Assembly (NCBI GenBank): GCA_015680685.1
Contig: MNCI01016355.1
Location: forward strand, 53,252-117,251
Direction of reading: 5' to 3'
DNA length: 64,000 nt
DNA from: Gnetum montanum
Lineage: Eukaryota; Streptophyta; Gnetopsida; Gnetales; Gnetaceae
The translations under genes were made by a program, and so were the position numbers. The notes under the pieces were generated by a model. It did not search any database, had not been told where the DNA came from, and worked only from the letters and a program-made list of their open reading frames with translations. Below, piece after piece: positions 26,401 to 34,927 of the stretch (its first letter is position 1; the number at the start of each line of letters is the position of its first letter).

Positions 26401-27102
26401 CTTTTTAAAGGATGAGTCCCACCCACATAAAGTCTTACCTAGTCGGTATTTTGTGCCCTCTGTGTGTGTGCCTATGTTTGTTCATTAATTATGATTCATG
26501 AACATCCTCAATTTAGGGATTGATTTTAGTTAGCGAAGGCTACATTGAAGTGTCTAAAGATTTATCCAGATTCCTAGCAAAACCTCTTATAATTGAACTT
26601 AGATGCTAATTACTATATCCTTTAAGTACTTGGCAAAAAGAATAGAAAGGGGGCAAATCAGCTGGAAGGTACCAAAAATTCTTCCTAAGACAATCATGAA
26701 GAAAGAACAAGAAAAAAACAGACATACCCATGTGGATCGACATTTCTTGGCAAAATCAACTCTGGCAGCCTTGCATTCCTTGGGATAAAGCAGCCCAACA
26801 TAAGCAGTCTCTGTTGGTTTACTGTTGCAGTGTTTCTCCATACAAGTATAGAACTTGTCACGGGCCTGACAGTAAAAGAATCATAATAAAAATAATAGGC
26901 AAGCAAGCATTCAAAAAAAAAATGTTCGTTTTCATTTTTCAAAAACATAGAAATCTATGTATGTATCCAATGTTACAGAGTCGGGGAAAAGAACCTTGTA
27001 GCAAGCATCTCGCCCTGCTGCGAGAATATCTTTATGCACATCTGAATCGTCCCCGTCTTGCTCGGTTGAATTTTCCTGCTTCTTCCACCACCACCACCCC
27101 AT
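20290..27102 (-). CDS. COA6: COA6-type cytochrome c oxidase assembly factor (three exons)
   Basis: Exons on the minus strand: 27102-26995 (36 codons), 26865-26728 (46 codons) and 20409-20290 (39 codons plus TGA), giving 121 aa. Intron 1 is 129 bp and intron 2 is 6318 bp; both are GT-AG and phase 0 (GT at 26994-26993 and 26727-26726; AG at 26867-26866 and 20411-20410). The protein has a CHCH fold signature with C34-x9-C44 and C67-x10-C78, the CX9C/CX10C pairing that marks COA6, flanked by ARDKFYTC and the W-V-K-H-F-D motif. COA6 proteins of the mitochondrial intermembrane space help deliver copper to the CuA site of COX2; import is via the MIA40 disulfide relay, fitting the absence of a presequence. 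The N-terminus is unusual: M-G-W-W-W-W-K-K, then acidic. All splice sites and the frame are intact, so it is likely functional. Intron 2 holds a 3.1-kb palindrome and SINE relics. Confidence 0.92.
20702..20890 (+). repeat. Possible SINE relic with an A box
   Basis: TAGCCGATTGGTTAAG (about 20710-20725) is a good tRNA-type A box, but I find no convincing B box downstream. It lies in COA6 intron 2. Confidence 0.3.
21902..21910 (+). promoter_or_regulatory. TATA-like box in left palindrome arm
   Basis: TTTAAATAG about 280 bases upstream of the ATG at 22189, after a CpG-rich stretch and repeated TTTCCAAAGTTT words. The mirror-image copy is at 24154-24162. It has the spacing of a core promoter with a long leader, but no experiment backs this. 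Confidence 0.4.
22189..23066 (+). pseudogene. Unknown coiled-coil protein, left palindrome arm
   Basis: ATG at 22189 opens a 189-codon frame (M-S-S-A-D-Q-Q-S-F-A-F-D) to TAG at 22756-22758. The same frame then continues through TAGs near 22894 and 23014 across the palindrome centre to TGA at 23066. The N-terminal 60 residues are Ser/Pro/Gln-rich and disordered-looking. Residues of about 75-190 are Leu/Lys/Glu/Gln-rich and coiled-coil-like (DLRSQLAASQKQCHELLQKL). The TAG at 22756 is CAG in the other arm, so it arose after the duplication; the TAG near 22894 is shared and older. I do not recognise the family; a gag-like or capsid-type protein of a mobile element and a captured host gene fragment are both possible. 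Confidence 0.55.
23168..23875 (-). pseudogene. Unknown coiled-coil protein, right palindrome arm
   Basis: Mirror copy of the ORF at 22189, reading leftwards from ATG at 23875-23873. It is broken by TAA at about 23522-23520, where the left arm has a Ser codon. Beyond that stop the frame is open through the position of the left-arm TAG (here CAG) to the shared TAG at 23170-23168. The two arms therefore carry different private stops. The same disordered N-terminus and coiled-coil middle are present. Confidence 0.55.
25735..25900 (+). repeat. tRNA-derived SINE in COA6 intron 2
   Basis: Begins near CCACCACTTGGAGTGATGATAAAG, a decayed tRNA A-box region, with a clear B box GGGTTCGAGCC at about 25789-25799. 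The body is shared with 13445-13612 and ends at TTTGGGTGATGATCC. No cloverleaf is complete, so it is a SINE and not a tRNA gene. Confidence 0.6.
26728..26865 (-). CDS. COA6: COA6-type gene, exon 2
   Basis: Runs from A-R-D-K-F-Y-T-C to C-R-S-T-W. It contains the second Cys of CX9C and both Cys of CX10C. It is flanked by an ACTGTCAG acceptor and a GTATGT donor. Confidence 0.92.
26995..27102 (-). CDS. COA6: COA6-type gene, exon 1
   Basis: ATG at 27102-27100 is followed by four Trp codons and an acidic stretch, ending A-G-R-D-A-C-Y-K at a GT donor (GTTCTT). It holds the first Cys of CX9C. No earlier in-frame ATG is needed for homology, so this start is favoured. Confidence 0.85.
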
Positions 27103-27260
27103 GAATCGTTATTTCTGGTTTTCCTCTGTCTCTCTCCTCCGGATTAGCTTAATCCTGCAATGTATCGCCCGATTGCGGGGCAAGTCAGCGGGCTGAGCAA
27201 CAAAATTCCCAACGAAGGATTTGCTGCCGAGAAATTGTTGCTAATCTGGAAACCATAAAC
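27103..27260 (-). promoter_or_regulatory. 5' UTR / promoter of the COA6-type gene
   Basis: A short CpG-containing stretch (CTCCGG, ATCGCCCGATTGCGG, GTCAGCGGG), unlike the CpG-poor surroundings, immediately upstream of the start codon. It suggests an unmethylated promoter or leader. No TATA box is evident, so the transcription start is unknown. Confidence 0.5.
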
Positions 27261-27401
27261 AATTACCCAGTAAATCTGCACCTAAAGAGTGACCATTTTA
27301 GAATAATAGAAGGCCTCGTATCTTAAGAGTAGAACTGATGGCTGTACGATGGTGAACTGATTTGTAGGGAAGAGATTGCCACTAAATGTTCCAGTAACGA
27401 C

Positions 27402-27513
27402 ACCTCAAAGAATAGTTATGTTTATGTTTCAATAGAGGAAAAACTACTGAAAATGTGTAACCTCAAAGAATAGTTACATCTCAATTGAGAGAAAATCTAC
27501 TGAAAATGTGTAA
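27402..27513. repeat. Two-copy 58-bp tandem repeat upstream of COA6
   Basis: Units start ACCTCAAAGAATAGTTA at 27402 and 27460, and both end CTACTGAAAATGTGTAA. The second unit is slightly shorter (about 54 bp). It lies about 300 bp upstream of the start codon. Confidence 0.8.
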
Positions 27514-27879
27514 ACGAGGTGTTAATCGAGTAGTAGTATTTTAGATGTGTAATTTGTAATTGGTTCAATTTTGACATGTGTATTTTTTCATCATGAGAAT
27601 TTAGTTCGAGAAAATGATGATATTTATAATCATTATACCTTTATCCTTGGGAAAACAAATAACCTTTGGTTTTTTAATGTTTGATCTCCTTTAATGCAAA
27701 TGCAACTTGCATTTTTAGTATTTGATCTCCTTTCTACAATTTAATCTAGCAATTTTTTTATTTGAAGTCTCTCTTTTTTTTTTCTTTTCCTACAAATCTC
27801 TTTCTTTTCTACCTAACTTACTTTAGTTGCAACATACAATCTAGTAAAATTTTTTTTAAAGTCCAATTCAAGCAACCAT

Positions 27880-29850
27880 AGTAATACTACTACTTATAGC
27901 AACCAATCAAGTGATCAAAACAAGATGAGGAAACAGAACCAAGAAACATGTAGAAACACTTATCAACAAAAAAGGAAAATAGTTGTAGGAGAAGAGGCTA
28001 TAGACTCAACCATAGAATATGATGATGAATGTGACATCTACCAATACGACCATTCAAAGGGCTATTACCTAGTCATGTTACATCTACAAGAGTTTGGGGT
28101 TTTTGCTTTGAAGCCCAAGTTCATGCAAAAGCAAATGCCTAGGAGATTACCTTACTCACAAGGTAATTATAAACAGTCCTACAATCAATTGTACTATTCT
28201 AGTGGGACTTATCAACCTCAACACTACTATCAACTGCAGTGGCAAAACCCATAGTCATGGGGGAGGCCATCATCAAACTAGCAATACCCTTATTGCGAGT
28301 TAAACTTATATGAATACTATGTTTGATGAATCATGTTTTTGCATGCTTTGATATCGGGTATCCGATATCGGAGCCTCGACATTAAATACCCAATGTCAAA
28401 GCCCAGGACACACTATCAGATATTTGATATCATGGGGTATACGCCGGCCTACAAATATAGTGCTTGGGCTCACAGTTTGGATATGATAGTTTTTCATAGT
28501 TTTTGTCATAATAGCAAAGCTCTTGCAATTTGTTTTCTCCAAAGTTAGAATATTTTTGAGTGCCTGCAACAGGAGTCTAAGTGTGTACGGATCTTTGTTT
28601 GAACATTGATGTACCTAAGCACAACGATGTGACAGGAATAAAAATGAACCCTTTTGACAATCCTTGTAGCACTAAGAATAGATTAATGCTTCCTTGATGC
28701 ATTTAATCTTCATGCACTTTACTTTCATGCATTTTAATTAAGCAATTAATTTTTAGTTGTTAGTGAACACAAGCACGATTACTTTGAGCATACATATAGC
28801 ACTTGGTAACCCAGAAAAGTTTAACGTTTGGTAGCCCAATAGCACTATACGTGTTCAGGATGTGTTCAGGAAAGTGGACAGGTACTTGTGCTAGGCTAGC
28901 AAGGCAGTAAATGAATTAGGTCTTAAATTACTCTACCTTTCATTCTTGTTGTAGGTGATTAAATTTATAAAACATAAAATGATAAAAATCATGTATCTCA
29001 ATTACACTTAAATCATATCCTCGAGCTTCAAAAGTGTTGTTGGGAAGACAACGAACTTTCTCAATGTCCATTTCACTTCCTAGAAGAACTAGTGCATTAG
29101 AGAACTATAGGTCCACGAAATTCGACCGACTCGCATGTGAATGCGTTAGTGATTCATACGATTAGGCGTAGCGGTACCTTGCCACTCATCAATGTTCAAC
29201 AACCTATATCTCCAAATGGTTCTACTTCCTCTACCTCAAATCACTACTACCACTCTCCTAAATATCATCAACCCACAACATCTCTTGTGGGATCACCATC
29301 TCGAACCTCTTATCCTCCGTCACATCCTTGATATTCCCACACTTTCCTCCAACACGTGACACCACCAACAACACAAGAAGAATTAATACCACAAACTTAA
29401 TGGAAGAATGCCACATATGTTGTGAACATATAAGTAAATTATAATGTTTGTAGATCTCAACAAAAGACTCTGAAACATCCTTTCTTTAAGATAGTTTCCT
29501 TACATGGGCACAAAACTCATAGACCTACTAACTCATCAAAACCTGCAAGAAGCCAATTTGGTGCAACACCCTTCTTCACAAAAACAATGTCTCCTAATCA
29601 TGCGCAAAAGCCAACAACCATCACCACTCTAACACAAGATGTAAAAGATGAACTTATCATTGTGGAGAGACAAGAAACTTCATGCATTACTAATAATTAT
29701 AAAGAATGTAATTGTGGGCTAATAGTTCAAAGTGTTAATACAATCCCTATACCAATCCACAACGAGGTTCAAAAACAAGCGTGTGAGCTAAACCAAGTTT
29801 ACATAATAGTCACTAAATCGAAAAAACATCGATTGGCTTGAAAATGTGAA
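27880..29850 (+). pseudogene. Gag of a pol-less gypsy element, split by a solo LTR
   Basis: The frame at 27925-28254 reads Y-D-D-E-C-D-I-Y-Q-Y-D-H-S-K-G-Y-Y then VMLHLQEFGVFALKPKFMQ, homologous to the gag knuckle region at 8310, but with three of the Cys residues changed to Tyr. The Tyr/Gln-rich tail follows. A solo LTR (28324-29191) interrupts the frame, which resumes at 29192 (Ser/Thr/Pro-rich, QQPISPNGSTSSTSNHYY) and continues to about 29841. Immediately after (29925) comes the GTCGTGGGGAAGATG motif and the non-coding 3' region, with no protease, RT or integrase between. The copy is either a non-autonomous gag-only element or one with an internal deletion. Confidence 0.7.
28324..29191 (+). 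mobile_element. Solo LTR with 5-bp target duplication
   Basis: 868 bp, TGATGAATCA...CACTCATCA, flanked by ATGTT at 28319-28323 and 29192-29196. The flanking gag sequence is continuous when the LTR and one ATGTT are removed. U3 carries GATATC-rich palindromes (28350-28440). The TATA region is mutated (CTACAAATA at about 28450). It formed by recombination between the two LTRs of a former full element. Confidence 0.92.
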
Positions 29851-32060
29851 TACAAAACCATTCCAAAAATGCATGGAAACATTCAACCCACTTATTAGCT
29901 CTTATCCCACCTATAAGCTTAGTCGTGGGGAAGATGCCCCATCTTGAATCAAGAATTAGTAAGTGCGTTTTACTTTTTTGTTTTACAATTTTTTATTTTT
30001 TTCCTATTTCTTTCAACATTTTCCAATTCTTAATATGTTTTTCATTTCTTGTTATTTCACTTTTCTTTATAATTTTCTTTTTTCTTAAGTTATTTTCTTT
30101 ATGTGTTATGAATGTCTTCTATGTTTTTGTTAATTAATATTGCCAGTCATGATGTAGAAGTCAACATTATGTGTTGGGTTTTTTTTTATGCTATCAAGAT
30201 GATTGGGTAAATAATTGTGTAAAGCAGCGAGACCACCTCATCCATTTCTTCAATTCTTTGAGTAAAAGGTCTTTATCATGAACAAAATATGGTTCTTCTA
30301 ACAGAAACTCATAATTAATTAATGATCATGGTACCTTGAAGAAAGAGGAAAAGACCAAGTGGAAATGGTAAAGAATGTGACCTCAAGGGAATTTGTTGTG
30401 TTCTCTTCTTAACTTCCTTCATGTGGTTTATGACTACTCTAGAAACGTATCATCATTTCTTTGTCAACCAATAAATAGGAAGCTATGTCTTTGCCTGGTG
30501 TGGTTCCCATTAATTTTGATTCGAAAAAAAATAATGGGAATTCAAAGCACACCCCTTAGACATAATAATGGACTACAAGCACTAGTTATGGGGCTAGAAT
30601 GACATGTTACCCATGCCTAAAGGTACCTCTCTAACTAAGGCCCTTCTTTCCTTCTTCTCTTTTTGGAGTGATGATCATTCTTTGTTATTGTTGTGGACTC
30701 ATGATGGTAGGCAGGAAGGAACACATCAATGCAAGGTCACTGTTACTAGTATGGACTTGATTTGAAACTTGCACAAATAGGTATGCTAATCATTTTAATC
30801 ACATTTGACACAAGAACCTATTGCAAACATGGTAAAGTACTTTACATCCCAATCTCTACAATTCCTTCTTATCCCATTATTCACCTCATTGCTACATACA
30901 ATTATGAGTCTCTTGGTTTTGTATAATATAGTGCAAAACTCCAACCAAGGTAGTTGTGTGTTGTTTGAAACAAAGGCATGATCTACATTTAACTTCTAAG
31001 GTGCCCACTAACATCTATAGAAGTGGTTATGCAAGAGCATTATGGAAAGAACCTACTTTGGGGAGGACCCACTTGCATAAATTTTGTTGATTATGGCTTT
31101 GAACTAAACCTCACATATTCTAAATCATCATTGATGTTTTCTCTGAATTTATGCATGATTTTGGGACTACTTCTCATAAATTTCAATTAATTTTTCCTAC
31201 TTTTCTATTAAAATATCCATCAAATTCAAAATTTATTGGCCATCTTCTAAATTAGACCTTTGGTTTTAATTGCTTAAAAATTTGTGCACTTTTGGAGTTA
31301 CACTCATTAATCGTGGCGGCTATGGCTGTACTTTTTGAATTTTTTCTAACATCCTATTTTTAAACATTATGGTAACTAATAGTAATTAATCAAAATAATG
31401 TGAATAACTTTATGATTATAATTACCTCATAGCCTTGTGAATAGTACTTTGTCATCACCTTGTGCTTAAGTGCTAACATTTTTTTAAGCTAAGTTAACTA
31501 AGGAATCCTAAAAGGGTTAATTATCAAGGAAAATTTACCAAAATTAATGTCAATCCTTTGGTGATTGCAGGTGATGCTAAGGAGAGCCTAAGATAGAAGG
31601 TCTTTTGCAAAGTAAAGAAATGAAGCCAAGAGAAGGACAAAGGAGGATATGCCCATGGACAAATAGTAGCACATACAAGGATTAAGGCCCAAACATCACA
31701 TGTTTACTAGATCCATGAAACGATGAGAAGAAATTTCAACTTATCCTTCAAGGATGTTTTGCATAAAAAAAGTATCAACATAACAATCAAGGTTGGAAGT
31801 CTACCACTACTAGCAACAACAAGAAGATTCATCTTCAGTGGATTTTTTAAAGACTTATGCAATTTTGTAAACTTTAATATCTATCCACTCTTTTTGTCAT
31901 TTTGTAATACATCCACTCAAATAAAATTTTGTAATGCAGCACTCAAAGTCAATTAGTAGTTAGAGTCAATCAATAATTCCATACATTCCCAATTTTTGTA
32001 AAGAAAGCTTCGTTCTATTCTATTAACTTGAGGTAAAGTTTTTAGTTAGTCATGTAGGTA
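29851..32060 (+). mobile_element. Non-coding 3' internal region of the gag-only gypsy element
   Basis: T-rich stretch 29960-30130, then blocks shared with 3817-5460 (reverse complement) and 43567-45000 (reverse complement), for example CACACCCCTTAGACATAATA near 30548 and the block 31570-31700. It ends at the purine-rich CATGTAGGTA just before the LTR at 32061. No supported gene. Confidence 0.7.
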
Positions 32061-32769
32061 TGATGAATCATTAGTTGGCTACATTGATGGGCATGCATTG
32101 ACACATCCTCGTCGACGCATGTGTTGATGTGTTGATGCATATGCATTGACACATCCTCATCAACGCATGTGTTGATGTGTTGATGCATATGCATTGACAC
32201 AATGTCTTTCCTTGCCTATAAATATGCATGCACCCACTACATATGAGGCATCTTTCAGTTATTTTGTAGCTAGACTCTTGCAATTTCGTTTCATGATTTT
32301 AGGAAATAGTTAGTGAGTGCCTGCAATGTGAATTTGATTTAGTTGTATAACATCTTATTCAAGTGGCATTGTACTTGGACACATTTCATGAACAATAATA
32401 AGATCGAGATTGATTCACACTCATTACAACACTTTGACTTAGATTAGATTTACTTTCAATGCAATTTACTTTTTATGTACTTAGCTAATATTTACATTTT
32501 CATGTGTATTATTCAATTAGTGAAATGAGCATGACTAGTTTTGAGTGTAAACACATATTCACTTGGTAATCCCAATAGTGTTATTGCTTAGTTCACCCAA
32601 TCGCATAATGCTTGGTAATTTTAGTAGTGGATACATGGGTTCATAATGTGTACAACAAGCTGGGAATGGACACTCATCATCCTTAGGCTAGTTTAGAATT
32701 CATTTTCCTATTGATAATTAGGTTAAATAATTACTTTCTCTATTATTGTTAAAATTAGCATAATGTTGT
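32061..32769 (+). mobile_element. 3' LTR, split by the Tat-like element
   Basis: Starts TGATGAATCATTAG after a polypurine-like tract. TATAAAT is at 32217-32223, and TTGGTAAT motifs lie at about 32562 and 32612. It stops within the LTR body at 32769, where the large element at 32770 begins; the rest must lie right of the window. The last five bases, GTTGT (32765-32769), should be repeated beyond the far end of that element. Confidence 0.8.
32093..32200 (+). repeat. 48-bp tandem repeat in U3
   Basis: Units at 32093-32140 and 32141-32188 plus 12 bases of a third, each beginning ATGCATTGACACATCCTC. Units contain TTGATG and CATCAAC in opposite orientation, so each can fold back. They sit just upstream of the TATA box, where LTR enhancers lie. 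Confidence 0.85.
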
Positions 32770-34505
32770 TGAAACACCACCAAATTCAGGCAACAAAACT
32801 TCAATTGCAAATTTGTCCAAGTATCAACACAAGGAAAAAATTTTCTAAGTGTTTGGCCCATGATCCCATTGCTAGGGCTATGCTCTAGAGCGTAGCTAGT
32901 GTAGCATGCAACACAAAACTAGATTCGTAAAATTTTCTAAGTGTCAATCAGCAATTGCGAAAATTTCTCTAAGTGTCCTGCTATGCTCACATTCTTCCTA
33001 CTACACTCTCTAGCATAGTGGCACTCTGACGACCAATTTACACTAGTGTCGAGCCAAAATTTGTCAAGTTAGCTTAGCATGGAAGAAGCATTTGGTAGAT
33101 CTAACTCCTGAAGCTACCCCTCCTACTACGCTCTCGAGTGTCACTGGTGTAGCAAGAGCAAGGATTGCATTTTTTGCTAGATTTTTCTAATCATTCATGC
33201 TACAGCCTATTCCATCCTGCTACACTCACAAGCTAGCAAGCGTAGCAGCAATGGACTTCAATTTTTTACAAAATTTTCCCAACTGTCAGGCTACGCTTTA
33301 GAGTGTATCTAGTGTAGCAACACGAAATTGCCTTCAAAAGCTTCAAGAGCCCAACACATGCCTTCATTCTAGCTTTAGCACTCTGGCAAGTAGGATCAAC
33401 AACTTGCACTCTTTTTATCCCCCCCCCCCCCCCCCCNCCCCTATGTTCCAAAATTATACCTACAATTGATCCCACTCAAGAAAGGGGAGAATGTAGTCTT
33501 AGAGTGTAGCTTCCAAATTGCATTATTTTACATTGTTTGTAGGTACATTGCGGTCTCAACACGTGTAGTCTTGGTAGTGTAGCCATAGTTTGGTGGTCTC
33601 TTGGGGTCCATTGGAGCACACCAGAGCATAGCACCAATTGATCCAGTGGGAGCGTAGCAAAGGTTAGCATAGCCCCACCTACCCCTTTGCAACATGGCAC
33701 TTGACCTGCACTTCACACTAATTCTAAGTCTATAAATACCCTTGTATTCCACACTTTAGTGGTTGGAAATTCGTTCTAGCAATGGGAATTTAAAGCATTT
33801 GGCTAGCGAACCCAAGTAGCAGTTGGCATTTCAAAGTACCACCTAGCACCTAAGGCACCTTGAGCACCCCACACACTGGATCGTATCAACATCTTAGCAA
33901 CACCTCTACATCCCATCCAACATCGCAGTGCACCACAAACCTGTAGGACACCATAGCAACCAACCCAACAGGCATGGACCTTACAGCAGATGTCAATCTT
34001 CACCCTAGGACATCCCAAAGACTATGGCTACACTGCTACTGCACCTATTTGTACACTGCATACCTCCACAAAGCTCATTTGTAATTGCTACATTCCCTTT
34101 TGGTGTGGTATTTTTCTTTTTCTCTCTCAAAATTTGTTGCATTTTAAGCATTTTCTTTGACATTTAGTACTGCATTCGTATTTTTCACTACTTTACATGT
34201 TTTTGCATGTTTGCATCACCATTTTCATGCTGAGAAACCCCACTACGCTTAAGCTTAGCTAGCCTTGGCACTACTGAGAACATCATTAAAATACTTACCA
34301 TTACCTCACAATGTCAACACTCGCATTTCAACTAACCATGACACCCCCCGATTATACCCAATACCCCAGGTGTAACTGGTAAAGTCCTTGTTCGATCAAC
34401 AAGACTATCCAGGGTGCTTTGCTCCATTTCCTAGCAAGGCCCTTGCATGAAGGTAGGGTTAAGGCTATGCATCCATTGACCCCTTGGTGATTCCAGCCAT
34501 TGACA
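32770..34505 (+). mobile_element. 5' LTR of the Tat/Ogre-like element
   Basis: TG at 32770. TATAAAT at about 33731. A probable CA end at 34505, followed by TTTTTGGTTGCTACAATTTT, a possible degenerate primer site. The 3' edge is not confirmed because the 3' LTR runs off the window. U3 is full of palindromic GCTACGCTC/GAGCGTAGC words. A poly-C run with an N (33421-33440) lies inside; the 3' LTR has the same C-run at the window end. Confidence 0.7.
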
Positions 34506-34927
34506 TTTTTGGTTGCTACAATTTTCTAGCGTTAGAAGGAGGATTTGCCATTTCCTTCTATGTTCAGTGGTAGTCCCATGTGCTCTATGCACCTCTATTA
34601 CTAACTTCAAACTATCATAGATGTGACACCCCTACGATTGTCTATGAGTTAGTTGGTGTAGATTGGTCCCAATTGTCGGTTCCCCTAGAACCTCGCAGGA
34701 TGAAAGCCAAAGTATATTACATGCATTTGGACCCTAAACTCTACATGCTAGGGAGAGTGCAGCTTGCCCTTAGCATGAGAGCATAGCACTAGAGTTAGAC
34801 ATTTTTCTAGTAGCACTCTTAGATTTGGCTATCATTTCAGCATTTCTATACTTAGTCATTTTCAGCAATCGTTACACTTAACCATTTCTTTTCCAGCATT
34901 GCATCTTTGGCATTTTTTGATAGTAGT

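Noticed and set aside
32093-32200. CRISPR-like repeat array
   Set aside because: Only two direct 48-bp units with no spacers, in an LTR U3 of a eukaryotic genome.
33266-33475. Minus-strand frame with poly-Gly
   Set aside because: It is produced by the poly-C run and an N in an LTR; not a gene.
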